From: Desulforegulaceae bacterium
GTDB taxonomy: Bacteria; Desulfobacterota; Desulfobacteria; Desulfobacterales; JACKCP01
DNA length: 64,000 nucleotides
NCBI GenBank assembly: GCA_034006035.1
Contig: JAVETN010000007.1
Span: forward strand, 62,001-126,000
Direction of reading: 5' to 3'
A model generated the notes under the pieces. The model had not been told where the DNA came from. It worked only from the letters and a program-made list of their open reading frames with translations, and made no database searches. Positions 34,398 through 42,863 of the stretch are shown in pieces. Position 1 is the first letter of the stretch; each line of letters begins with the position of its first letter. The position numbers were made by a program, and so were the translations under genes.

Positions 34398-35357
34398 TCA
34401 TTGGTTTTTTTTAATCATTTTTTTTAGGTCTTCTAATTCTTTGTTGATTTGATTATTTTTTCTAATCATGAGGTCTATTTTTTTTAATACAAGGTCTTTT
34501 TTTAGTCCGGTTTTACCTTGAGTTTCGTCTTTTTGGTTTTTGACTTTTAGAGGACTTTGGCAAAACCCTGAGTATGATTTTATAAAAGAACCTAAAGAAG
34601 TGTCTTGGGCTGAAATTTGTTTTTCCCTGGCTCCAGTTATAATATCAGTTATTTCAAGTATTTTTTTTGATGCTGGAGAGTTTGGAAAAAGTGTAATAAA
34701 AGGTAATTGTCTTAACACAGCTTCAGGAATATTTTCATCTTTTGGAATGGATGCTAAATAGTCAAGTTCAAGGCTTAGATATTTGTTTACTGTGGATTTG
34801 AATCTATCATAAATCTTTTCTCCCACATAATCAGATTTTACTTTGTTTGTCACAAGATGAACCTGACTTGTTAATCCATTGAGTTCTAACACTTTTAAAA
34901 GAGAAAATGCATCTGTAAGTGAGGTTGGATCTGGAACAATAGTAACAATAAGTATTGAAGAAGCAAGGCAGAAAGCAACAACTGCTTTGGAAATCCCGGC
35001 TCCTGTGTCAACTATTATATAGTCATATTCATCAAGACTGGAAAATTGTCCAAGAATATTGGCAAGCCCTTTTCCTTTAAGTGTTTCAAATTGTTCAACT
35101 CCAGAGCTTCCAGGAATAATGTCAATTTTGTTCCAGTTTTTTATTATAATTTCTTTTAAAAGCTTTGATCCTGAGATTACATCTTCAAGAGTATGATCCC
35201 CAACAACTCCCATTGAAATATTTACATTGGAAAGTCCCGTGTCAGCATCAAAAAGGCAGGTTTTATATCCTTTTTCAGCCAGTGAAATTGCAAGATTTAT
35301 AGCAATATTTGTTTTGCCTACTCCGCCTTTTCCACTTGTGATTGTAATAATTTTCAA
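34398..35357 (-). CDS. MinD/FlhG-like deviant Walker A ATPase
   Basis: 319 residues. Deviant Walker A SGKGGVGKTN at ~8-17, DADTGLSNVNI (the MinD/FlhG DAD motif) and DYIIVDTGAGIS (Walker B) are intact. The C-terminal ~60 residues are charged and may end in an amphipathic helix (LEDLKKMIKK). FlhG-type proteins count and place flagella; MinD places the septum. No flhF, minC, minE or flagellar gene adjoins it, so the role is open. Confidence 0.8.
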   Translation of the reverse strand: MKIITITSGKGGVGKTNIAINLAISLAEKGYKTCLFDADTGLSNVNISMGVVGDHTLEDVISGSKLLKEIIIKNWNKIDIIPGSSGVEQFETLKGKGLANILGQFSSLDEYDYIIVDTGAGISKAVVAFCLASSILIVTIVPDPTSLTDAFSLLKVLELNGLTSQVHLVTNKVKSDYVGEKIYDRFKSTVNKYLSLELDYLASIPKDENIPEAVLRQLPFITLFPNSPASKKILEITDIITGAREKQISAQDTSLGSFIKSYSGFCQSPLKVKNQKDETQGKTGLKKDLVLKKIDLMIRKNNQINKELEDLKKMIKKNQ

Positions 35358-35459
35358 ACCAATTTCTCCCCGGACAATTTAATTTTAAATTAAGGTTGTT
35401 TTTTTATTTAGATTTTTTGGAGTTATAATCAGTTTTGAGGAAAGTTTAAAGTTAAAAAA

Positions 35460-35484
35460 TGGCCGGACCCAGGAGTTCCGGCCA
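35460..35484 (-). terminator. Terminator of the beta-barrel gene
   Basis: TGGCCGGA/TCCGGCCA stem (35460-35467, 35477-35484) followed by ATTTTTT on the minus strand, immediately after the stop of the outer-membrane gene. Confidence 0.88.
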
Positions 35485-35492
35485 AGTGTATA

Positions 35493-36476
35493 TTAAAACG
35501 GTCTTGAAAGCTGGAATTTAAACTCAAGGTCTCTGTCTGGATCTTTTGGATCAGGCCCGTCTCCTCCGTTCCAAGAATCTGAAACCGGAATTACAACCTT
35601 GGCTGTTATTCCAAGATTATATTTTTTTAAAAGATAGGTAAATGATGGGATAAAATCAAAGGTATTTAAGCCTGAGTACTTACTTTTGAACCAAGGATCC
35701 GAATATTCATCCTCCTTGTGAGCATTATAAATAAATTCCCCTCCTGCAAAGATATAATCTGTAATATTATATTCACCGCCTGCTGAGATTATATATTCAT
35801 CACCGTATTTTATTTTTTCATCTTTCTTCGAATAGTTTCCTGTAAGAACATAGCCCAATCCCCCTTTTATTGAAAATCTGTCAAAATACATTTTGGCATT
35901 GACTGAAAGTCCATAGTCTGTTGAGCCTGTGCCAAGTGGAACATCAGCGTCGTCATAATCTCCTGAGGCAAATTTTATAAGAAAAACACTATTAATAAGA
36001 AGATTGTCAAATTTTGTAAGATAATCTGCACTTAGTTTTATATCTCCAAGTCCGCTGTCGTTCAGATTGCCAATTTCACGGCTTGTATAGGGGACTTTTA
36101 ATGAAAAATTAAGATATTCCCTGTCAGCTTTTAAAAAATTTACAGGAAGACCGTATGAAAGAGGAATATTATAAGTTTTTACGCTTTTTGAAATAGCTGC
36201 TTCAGCACCAATTGATAAAGTATGCTGGTCTGGAAGCTGTTCTTTTCCTAAGCTGTCTCTGAAAACTATATTTTCAGATGTACCTATAAGAGCAGATGTT
36301 GTTTTGTCTGCTGCTCTTATATTCTGAACTTCGGTTGCTCTGTCTCCATCTTCTTCAAGATAAGGTTCTCCATGCCCAGTGTGCTCTCCTGGACGATACA
36401 TAATAGAAGGACTTGCTGAATAACAAGTTGAAGATAAAACTAAAGCCAAAAAAACTGTAAAAAATAATTTTCTCAT
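35493..36476 (-). CDS. Outer-membrane beta-barrel protein, unknown
   Basis: 327 residues with a Sec signal peptide (MRKLFFTVFLALVLSSTCYSA) and a C-terminal Phe (FQLSRPF) for BAM recognition. Alternating amphipathic strands run from ~90 on (LSIGAEAAISKSVKTYNI, LNFSLKVPY, GLGDIKLSADYLTKF). It resembles MetA-pathway/'transporter'-type outer-membrane barrels; the ligand is unknown. Single gene with its own terminator. Confidence 0.75.
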   Translation of the reverse strand: MRKLFFTVFLALVLSSTCYSASPSIMYRPGEHTGHGEPYLEEDGDRATEVQNIRAADKTTSALIGTSENIVFRDSLGKEQLPDQHTLSIGAEAAISKSVKTYNIPLSYGLPVNFLKADREYLNFSLKVPYTSREIGNLNDSGLGDIKLSADYLTKFDNLLINSVFLIKFASGDYDDADVPLGTGSTDYGLSVNAKMYFDRFSIKGGLGYVLTGNYSKKDEKIKYGDEYIISAGGEYNITDYIFAGGEFIYNAHKEDEYSDPWFKSKYSGLNTFDFIPSFTYLLKKYNLGITAKVVIPVSDSWNGGDGPDPKDPDRDLEFKFQLSRPF

Positions 36477-36638
36477 GGATCCCCCCTTTTTTTTGAGTCT
36501 GAAAAAGTTTAATCAAGAATAAACAAAAATCAGTGTTAAATAAACTTGCTTTATATATATAAAGTATTTTAGCAAATTTGTGAATAAATTTAGACAGGAG
36601 TTGGTGTTTAGTTAGAAAGATAAAATCTTTGTAAAAAT

Positions 36639-37363
36639 TTATTTAAGCATTTTTAAAACTTCATTTGTATAAATCCCCCTGCTTTTATAAATATATAAAG
36701 GAGGCAGAATTTTAACCCCAGAGCCTGAATTTGAAACTCCCTGACAAATAACCATCACAGCATCTGTTTTTTCAAAAGAATGAACAAACCTTAGTTTTTT
36801 TGGAGTTATTTTAATTTTTTCCATTTCATAAATCAGCTCTGAAGCCCTTCTTGCAGGGTAGATTATAAAAAACTTTCCTTTGTTTTTTAAAATAGATTTG
36901 GTTTTTTCAAGAAGGGTTTGAAGGGTTAGTTTAATTTCATGGCGGGCAATTGCTTTTTCAGACATTGGATTAATTCTTCCAGCACCTGGTTTTTGGTAGG
37001 GAGGATTTGAAATTGCAATATCGCAGGGACCTTTGGTATTGCTTTGGGAAATTTTTGTAAAATCTTTATTTAAAATTGAAATTTTATTATCAAGCTTATT
37101 TTCTTTAATATTTTTTCTTGCTAAATCTGCCAATGAATTTTGGAGCTCTATCCCATAGATTTCAAGGTTTGTATTTTTGTTTTTATAGGCAATTGAAATT
37201 GGAATTATTCCACAACCTGTTCCAATATCAATGATTTTATCGTTTTCTTTTGGGGAACCTGGGATGAAAGAAGAATAGGATCCAGGGAGAATCTGTATCC
37301 ATTAATATTTTGATAAATGGTTATTGAATCATCGAAAAAATAAGTTTTAGTCAGATTATTCAT
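36639..37363 (-). pseudogene. TrmN6/YfiC-like tRNA1(Val) A37 N6-methyltransferase, frameshifted
   Basis: Two frames make one protein. From ATG 37363 the frame reads MNNLTKTYFFDDSITIYQ and YRFSLDPILLSS. At ~37262-37275 it must shift by one base to continue as IPGSPKENDKIIDIGTGCGI, the AdoMet motif, and then runs as one frame to LKMLK. The catalytic motif IV is NPPY (ISNPPYQKPGAGRINP). Family members methylate N6 of A37 in tRNA1(Val). Either a real frameshift or a sequencing error. It starts two bases after the DciA-like stop. Confidence 0.75.
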
Positions 37364-37365
37364 TA

Positions 37366-37674
37366 TTATTGCTTGAACTTTATATCTTTTATCTTATCTT
37401 CTTTAAGATGGCTGTTTAAATGAGATATAATTTGATCTTTGGAGAATTGAAGCTCCTGAATAAATGCAGAGCCAGGTACTTTTACATTTAAAGTCCCGTT
37501 TCTTAAGGAAATGGGAGTGGAGTTCAAGCTTATCCAATCTTCAAAAGACGGCCAAATACCGGTGATTTCCTTAAAAGCATTATCATCAAAAACAATGGGG
37601 TCTACAAGATTTTCAATCAGGGACTTAATATGTGAAAATCTTTTGTTTTTAGCTCTTTTCTTAAAATTTTTCAT
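37366..37674 (-). CDS. DciA-like protein (DUF721)
   Basis: 102 residues. An N-terminal basic stretch (KNFKKRAKNKR) is followed by the DUF721 pattern WPSFEDWISLNSTPISL, NGTLNVKVPGSAFIQEL and a final IKDIKF. DciA loads the replicative helicase in most bacteria that lack DnaC. It is compact, like other DUF721 proteins. Divergent from hflK. Confidence 0.75.
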   Translation of the reverse strand: MKNFKKRAKNKRFSHIKSLIENLVDPIVFDDNAFKEITGIWPSFEDWISLNSTPISLRNGTLNVKVPGSAFIQELQFSKDQIISHLNSHLKEDKIKDIKFKQ

Positions 37675-37811
37675 AAATTTAAAACCTTTTGTTCTTGACT
37701 TAATCTAGACCAATATTTTATTTTAATTGTTTACATATCTTTTTCAGGTTAAAGGTTCAAGTCTGTATTATATAATTAAAAACTAATTTTTTAAAAAAGG
37801 TGGTTATAAAA

Positions 37812-38876
37812 ATGAACTGGGATTGGGACAAGCTGAGAGAACAGCAAAAAAAACAACAGAATTATAGTCAGGGTCCGGGCGGAGGAGGAAGTGGACTTCC
37901 TCCAATGGATGATTTTGTAAATTTCTTTAAAGGAAAAAAAATGTCAGGAGGAGTTATTCTGGCAGTAATTGTTGTTTTTCTTCTTATCTTTGGTAAAAGC
38001 ATGTTTTTTACAATTGATACTTCTGAAGTAGGTATTGTTCAAAGATTTGGACAATATGACAGAACTGTTTATCCAGGTCTTAACTTCAAGCTTCCAGCAG
38101 GAGTTGAAAAAGTAGTAAAAGTTAAGATTAAAAGGGTATTCAAGGAGGAATTTGGGTTTACAACACTTAGTACAGGGCAGACAAGTAGCATAATCTCCAG
38201 TCAGGATGGAAGTGATATAGATAATGTTTCTCTCATGCTCACAGGAGACCTTAATGTTGCCCTTGTTCCCTGGATTGTTCAGTTTAGGGTAAAAGATCCT
38301 TATAAATATCTTTTTAAAATTCATGATGCAAGACAGGTTTTAAGGGATCTTTCTGAAAGTACAATGAGGCTTGTTGTTGGAGACAGAAGTATAAACGAAG
38401 TAATTTCAAAGCGTGAGGAAATTGCTATCCAGGCAATGGAAAATCTTCAGCAAGCTCTTGATGGTGCCGACTCAGGAATTGATATTGTAACAATAGAAAT
38501 GAAAAGAACAAACGTTCCAGAACCTGTTCAGCCTTCTTTTAACCAGGTTAACCAGGCAACCCAGGAAAAGGAAGAAATGATTTATAATGCTCAGAAAGAT
38601 TATAACAAAGCAATTCCTACTGCAATAGGTGAAGCTGAAAGAGAAATAAGACAGGCTGAAGGTTATTCTTTGAATAGAATAAACAGAGCAAAGGGTGATG
38701 CTCAGAGATTTACATCTATTTATGCAGAATACAAAGATGCCAAGGATATAACTAAAAGAAGACTTTATCTTGAAATGCTAAATGAGCTTATTCCAAAAAT
38801 GCGGGAAAAATATATAATTGACGAAGATCAAGGAAACATTCTTCCCTTTTTGAATTTGGGCAGTTCCAATAAATAA
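37812..38876 (+). CDS. hflK: HflK, SPFH-domain protease regulator
   Basis: 354 residues. A Gly/Gln-rich N-terminus (MNWDWDKLREQQ, then GPGGGGSGLPP), a TM helix (~47-65) and an SPFH/band 7 domain (TSEVGIVQRFGQYDRTVYPG, LNFKLPAGVEKV), then coiled coil (AEREIRQAEGYSLNRI). With HflC it forms the periplasmic cage around FtsH. The frame opens with a GTG at 37800, but ATG 37812 is preferred: AGGTGG lies eight bases upstream and MxWDW is the usual start. Confidence 0.93.
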   Translation: MNWDWDKLREQQKKQQNYSQGPGGGGSGLPPMDDFVNFFKGKKMSGGVILAVIVVFLLIFGKSMFFTIDTSEVGIVQRFGQYDRTVYPGLNFKLPAGVEKVVKVKIKRVFKEEFGFTTLSTGQTSSIISSQDGSDIDNVSLMLTGDLNVALVPWIVQFRVKDPYKYLFKIHDARQVLRDLSESTMRLVVGDRSINEVISKREEIAIQAMENLQQALDGADSGIDIVTIEMKRTNVPEPVQPSFNQVNQATQEKEEMIYNAQKDYNKAIPTAIGEAEREIRQAEGYSLNRINRAKGDAQRFTSIYAEYKDAKDITKRRLYLEMLNELIPKMREKYIIDEDQGNILPFLNLGSSNK

Positions 38877-38894
38877 TTTATGGAGTGTAAACTG

Positions 38895-39830
38895 ATGAAG
38901 AAAAATTTCATTACAGCGGCAATGTTTATTATAATTTTTGTGGCAGGATTTCTCGGGTATAATTCTGCTTATATCGTAGATGAAACAGAGCAGGTGGTAA
39001 TAACCCAGTTTGGTAGGGTTATTGGCGAAACAATTTATGAGCCAGGACTTAAATTTAAGCTTCCTTTTGTACAAAAAGCAATGTTTTTCAAAAAAAATCT
39101 TCAGCATTGGAATGGAGATAAAGGTCAGATTCCAACTGAAGACAAAACCTATATTTGGGTAGACAGTTTTGCATTTTGGAAAATCAGTGATCCTGTAAAA
39201 TACTATCAGAGTGTGGGAACAAGACAGGCAGCTATTTCAAGGCTTGATGATATTCTTGATGCTGCAGTTAGAAACGCAGTTACCTCAAATCCCCTTGTTG
39301 AAACAGTAAGATGGACCAATAGAGAACTTGATTTAGATACAGGTTCTGAAAGAAAGTCTTCTTTTGAAATAAAGACAGGTAGAAAAAAAATAGAGGAATT
39401 AATTCTCATAAGTGCGCAACCAAAACTTGATGAGTTTGGAATAGAACTTGTTGAGGTACAATTTAAAAGAATTAACTATGTAAGTGACGTTAGAACTTCT
39501 GTTTACAAAAGAATGATTGCAGAAAGAAATCAGATAGCTGAGAAGTTCAGATCTGAAGGTCGTGGTAAGTCTGCTGAAATAATGGGTAAAAAGGAAAAGG
39601 AACTTAAAAGAATTACTTCTGAAGCCTATCAAAAAGCACAGGCACTTAAAGGTGAGGCAGATGCTGAAGTAACCAAAATATTTGCCAAGGCTTATGGTCT
39701 TGATCCTGAATTTTACTCATTTACAGAAAGTCTTGATATTTATAAAGACAAGCTTGCTCAAGGTGATACAAAGTTTGTTTTTTCAACAAACTCAGACTTT
39801 TTAAAATATCTTAAAGGTGTAAATAAGTAA
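38895..39830 (+). CDS. hflC: HflC, SPFH-domain partner of HflK
   Basis: 311 residues: TM helix (~5-24), SPFH domain beginning ETEQVVITQFGRVIGE and YEPGLKFKLPFVQ, and a coiled-coil tail with FVFSTNSDFLKYL at the end. An upstream in-frame ATG at 38880 exists, but GGAGTG within it acts as ribosome site for ATG 38895, which gives a normal HflC N-terminus. 18 bp after hflK, same operon, closed by a terminator. Confidence 0.93.
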   Translation: MKKNFITAAMFIIIFVAGFLGYNSAYIVDETEQVVITQFGRVIGETIYEPGLKFKLPFVQKAMFFKKNLQHWNGDKGQIPTEDKTYIWVDSFAFWKISDPVKYYQSVGTRQAAISRLDDILDAAVRNAVTSNPLVETVRWTNRELDLDTGSERKSSFEIKTGRKKIEELILISAQPKLDEFGIELVEVQFKRINYVSDVRTSVYKRMIAERNQIAEKFRSEGRGKSAEIMGKKEKELKRITSEAYQKAQALKGEADAEVTKIFAKAYGLDPEFYSFTESLDIYKDKLAQGDTKFVFSTNSDFLKYLKGVNK

Positions 39831-39870
39831 GAGATAAATCCAAAATATTTGTTTAGATAAATTAAAAATA

Positions 39871-39903
39871 AAAATGCCGGTTTTTAAATTGAACCGGCAT
39901 TTT
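39871..39903 (+). terminator. Terminator of hflKC
   Basis: 12-bp stem AAAATGCCGGTT/AACCGGCATTTT (39871-39882, 39892-39903) with a T-run to 39907. Confidence 0.9.
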
Positions 39904-39940
39904 TTTATTTAAAAATTTTTTACTTGATTTTCAAAATAAA

Positions 39941-39967
39941 AAAAGCTTCGTAAAAAACAAAGCTTTT
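39941..39967 (-). terminator. Terminator of the COX24-type gene
   Basis: 8-bp stem AAAAGCTT/AAGCTTTT (39941-39948, 39960-39967) with a T-run on the minus strand, 22 bp past the small gene. Confidence 0.75.
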
Positions 39968-39988
39968 AAACTTTTTTATACCGCCTTC

Positions 39989-40081
39989 TTATTTCTTACG
40001 TTGATGGCGTGTACGAGCAAGTTGTTTTCTATGTTTATGTTTGCTCATTTTTTTACGTCTTTTTTTGATTACGCTGCCCAA
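39989..40081 (-). CDS. AURKAIP1/COX24-domain mini-protein (30 residues)
   Basis: A very short, strongly basic protein: (M)GSVIKKRRKKMSKHKHRKQ and LARTRHQRKK. This is the pattern of the AURKAIP1/COX24 (mS38-like) domain, whose eukaryotic members are mitochondrial ribosomal subunits; bacterial members are probably ribosome-associated. The start is TTG, preceded four bases upstream by a near-perfect Shine-Dalgarno AGGAGGTGA (40086-40094, minus). Its own terminator follows. Confidence 0.85.
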   Translation of the reverse strand: MGSVIKKRRKKMSKHKHRKQLARTRHQRKK

Positions 40082-40256
40082 AATCTCACCTCCTGAAATA
40101 AATTGCCTAGATTTTTCAAATTAAAACTAACTAATTTTATAACTTAATTAATATACTCTCCATTTGAGAATTTGTCCAGGGTTAAGTTTTGCATATATAT
40201 GTTTTATTAATTATAATAAAAGGTATAAACTGTAATTTTTAGAAAAAGGGAAGCTT

Positions 40257-40898
40257 ATGAAACTTAGAAAAGAAGAAATATCAAGAAAATTGCTTCACTT
40301 ATTTGCCCTTTTAATGCCCCTTGGGATTTTTTATTTACCAATTGTTTTTAATCTTTCAAAATGGTTTCCAGCCTTTGTGCTTGGAGTAATTTTTCTTTTA
40401 TCATTAATTATAGAAATTTTAAGATTTAAATTCAGCCAGATTCAGAAATGTTTTTTAAAGTTTTTTGGCTCAATGATGAGAAAAAAGGAAGAATTTTCAA
40501 TTACAGGCTCAACCTATATAATTGGCTCGGGTTTTTTATGTTCCCTTTTTTTTGTAAACAGATCTGAAATTGCTTTTATTTCACTTTTTTCATTTATTAT
40601 ATCTGATGCTGTTGCAGCTTTGGTGGGAATAGAGTTTGGGAAAATAAAAATAAGAGGTAAATCACTTGAGGGAAGTTTGGCCTGTTTTTTAACTGCATTT
40701 ATACTTTTATATTTTCTCTATCCTTTATTTCCATTTGTAATGGAAAATTTTGGAGGCTTTTTTTCTTTAAAATCAAGTGTTAAAATTGCATTTATCATAG
40801 CTTTACTTGAAATTTATACATTGAAATTTTTTGAGTTTGAAATAAATGATAATCTTTATGTTCCTGTTTTATGTGGGTTTGCAATTTCATTTGTTTGA
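40257..40898 (+). CDS. Dolichol-kinase/CDP-DAG-synthase-like CTP transferase
   Basis: 213 residues, about six TM helices. Motifs: an N-terminal SRKLLHL, ITGSTYIIGSGF in the middle and SDAVAALVGIEFGK with KSLEGSLACF. These fit the SEC59/phytol kinase/phosphatidate cytidylyltransferase-like group of CTP-dependent lipid kinases; the substrate cannot be read. Single gene. The 175 bp before it carries the COX24-gene leader on the other strand and otherwise no gene. Confidence 0.75.
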   Translation: MKLRKEEISRKLLHLFALLMPLGIFYLPIVFNLSKWFPAFVLGVIFLLSLIIEILRFKFSQIQKCFLKFFGSMMRKKEEFSITGSTYIIGSGFLCSLFFVNRSEIAFISLFSFIISDAVAALVGIEFGKIKIRGKSLEGSLACFLTAFILLYFLYPLFPFVMENFGGFFSLKSSVKIAFIIALLEIYTLKFFEFEINDNLYVPVLCGFAISFV

Positions 40899-40919
40899 CA
40901 TTTTATAATTTTAAAGATA

Positions 40920-40949
40920 TTGACACTTCGTTGGTTAATTTTTTATAAA
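40920..40949 (+). promoter_or_regulatory. Sigma-70 type promoter of the B12 operon
   Basis: TTGACA (40920-40925), an 18-bp spacer and TATAAA (40944-40949) lie just upstream of the riboswitch, so transcription would begin around 40955-40960 at the first riboswitch helix. Confidence 0.6.
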
Positions 40950-40954
40950 ATTTA

Positions 40955-41110
40955 AGTTTGGGGTGTGCTTCAGGCACTTAAAAGGGAACTCCTGTGAAAG
41001 TCAGGGACGGGCCCGCCGCTGTAACCGAAAAGAGATTTTACAAAATGCCACTGAAATATTTGGGAAGGCGTAAAATTTTGCCAGATTCGGGAGTCAGAAG
41101 ACCTGCCTTT
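40955..41110 (+). ncRNA. Cobalamin riboswitch
   Basis: The conserved core is present in order: GGGAACTCCTGTGAAAGTC, GGGACGGGCCCGCCGCTGTA (41004-41023), the B12 box GCCACTG (41047-41053), GGGAAGG, and AGTCAGAAGACCTGCC at the 3' end. Adenosyl- or methylcobalamin binding would favour the terminator at 41196 and shut off the B12-uptake operon. It lies between the promoter and btuF. Confidence 0.95.
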
Positions 41111-41195
41111 AAATGAATATAAATTTTATTTTTTGTTCTCGTGGAACAGGACAAAGATTTTAAATAGCTTTAAAAATAATCTGGGTAAAAACGGT

Positions 41196-41228
41196 ACCCT
41201 GGATCTATTTATAGATCCAGGGTTTTTT
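41196..41228 (+). terminator. Riboswitch-controlled terminator
   Basis: A 13-bp stem ACCCTGGATCTAT/ATAGATCCAGGGT (41196-41208, 41211-41223) and T-run. The overlapping GGGTA/TACCC pair (41183-41187, 41195-41199) uses the same left-arm bases and could be part of the antiterminator. It ends 14 bp before btuF. Confidence 0.85.
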
Positions 41229-41241
41229 GTTTGGGGGTGAG

Positions 41242-42069
41242 ATGAAAAAATTTTTTATTATTTGTTTAATTATATTAACTACTTCTACTGCTTTTTCCTT
41301 TGAAAGAATTCTTCCCATGGCTCCTAATTTGGTAGAAGTTGTTTATGCTTTAAAAAAAGGAGATTTAGTTTGCGGAGTTCCTCTTTTTACTGATTATCCC
41401 AAAGAAGCACTTGAAAAAACTATAGTTGGAGGATTTTTAAATCCCTCATTTGAAAAAATTTTAAAGCTTTCTCCTGACCTTATTCTTGTTCAGGGAGAAT
41501 TTAAAACCATGGAAAAGTTTGCCAATAAATATGAAATAGAATTGTTAAGGGTAAATATGGACAGCCTTGAAACAATATATTCAGGGATTTTAAAAATAGG
41601 GGAAAAACTTTCCTGTGAAAGTGAGGCCTTTGAACTTATTGAGAAAATAAAATATAATTTAAAGCTTGAAAAAGATATAAAATTTAAAAAAGTATTTTTA
41701 TGCGTTGGACGATTAAGCAATTCTCCAAGGCAGATTTCAACAACTGGAAATAAAAGCTTTTTATCTGAAATTTTACACCTTTCAGGAGGTAACAATATTT
41801 TTTTGGATATAAACAAAAATTATTTAATTGTTTCAAAGGAAGAGATTTTAAAACGAAGACCTGAAATAATTATAGACCTTCTTCCAGGGGAAAATCTAAC
41901 TCCTGAAAAAACACAGGAAATAAAACAAATGTGGAAACAACTTTTCCCTAAAAACTTTATTAAAGATGAAAACATTCATATTTTAACAGATAAAAGACTT
42001 CTTATTCCAGGACCTGGGATTGTTAAAATAGGAAATCTTTTTAAAAATATTATTAAGAGCACCCCATGA
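41242..42069 (+). CDS. btuF: Cobalamin periplasmic binding protein
   Basis: 275 residues with a Sec signal peptide (MKKFFIICLIILTTSTAFS) and a BtuF/FhuD-type fold: ERILPMAPNLVEVVYAL, VGGFLNPSFEKILKLSPDLI, FLSEILHLSGGNNIF and KEEILKRRPEIIIDL. It carries B12 from the outer-membrane receptor to BtuCD. ATG 41242 is chosen over an upstream in-frame TTG because GGGGGTGAG lies directly before it. Overlaps btuD by four bases. Confidence 0.92.
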   Translation: MKKFFIICLIILTTSTAFSFERILPMAPNLVEVVYALKKGDLVCGVPLFTDYPKEALEKTIVGGFLNPSFEKILKLSPDLILVQGEFKTMEKFANKYEIELLRVNMDSLETIYSGILKIGEKLSCESEAFELIEKIKYNLKLEKDIKFKKVFLCVGRLSNSPRQISTTGNKSFLSEILHLSGGNNIFLDINKNYLIVSKEEILKRRPEIIIDLLPGENLTPEKTQEIKQMWKQLFPKNFIKDENIHILTDKRLLIPGPGIVKIGNLFKNIIKSTP

Positions 42070-42863
42070 ATAATGGATTTTATATAAAAAATTTAGAATT
42101 TTTTTATAAAGGCCACAATTTTTTTTTCAATGCAGAAGAAATTATTATTGAAAAAAACAAGTTTGTATCAATAATAGGGCCAAACGGGAGTGGGAAATCA
42201 ACTTTTTTAAAGCTTTTGTCAGGTCATGAAAAAAACTTTAAAGGTGAAATTTCTCTTTATAAAAAAAATATAAAAAATATAAAAAGACTTGATTTTGCAA
42301 AGTTTTGTGCACTTCTTCCCCAGGAGTGCGATAGGGGAGAAAATTATAAAGTTTTTGATATTGTTATGATGGGAAGATATCCCCATCAAAATAAAAAAGA
42401 TTATAGTTTTAAAAAAGAAAAAGAAATTGTTCTTTTATCTTTAAAAGAAGCAGGGGCTCTTGAATTTAAAAATCGCTATTTTTCTTCACTTTCAGGAGGT
42501 GAAAAAAAACGGGTTTTAATTGCATCAGTAATTGCCCAGGAAACTGATTTTCTTCTTCTTGATGAACCTTCATCAAGTCTTGATATTTCTGGACAGGCAG
42601 AAATTTTTTCCCTTTTAAAAAATCTAAAAAATCAGGGCAGGGGTGTTGTTGTTGCAACCCACAATATTAATCTGGCATCTTTTTTTTCAGATCATATAAT
42701 TCTTTTTGAAAAGGGAAAAATTCTTAAAAAAGGAACTCCAGCCCAGGTAATAAAAGAAAAATACCTTAAAAAAGCCTATGGAGAAAATATCTCCATTATT
42801 GATAATCCTCAAATCAATAATATGAAAATAGTTCTTCCTAAAACAAAAGGAGAAATAATTTAA
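42066..42863 (+). CDS. btuD: Cobalamin ABC transporter ATPase
   Basis: 265 residues. Walker A GPNGSGKST at ~38-46, Q-loop LLPQE, signature LSGGEKKR and Walker B FLLLDEPSSSLD followed by the switch His in ATHNI. The sequence pattern (VFDIVMMGRYPHQ) is that of FecE/BtuD-type metal-chelate importers. Overlaps btuF and abuts btuC. Confidence 0.93.
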   Translation: MNNGFYIKNLEFFYKGHNFFFNAEEIIIEKNKFVSIIGPNGSGKSTFLKLLSGHEKNFKGEISLYKKNIKNIKRLDFAKFCALLPQECDRGENYKVFDIVMMGRYPHQNKKDYSFKKEKEIVLLSLKEAGALEFKNRYFSSLSGGEKKRVLIASVIAQETDFLLLDEPSSSLDISGQAEIFSLLKNLKNQGRGVVVATHNINLASFFSDHIILFEKGKILKKGTPAQVIKEKYLKKAYGENISIIDNPQINNMKIVLPKTKGEII

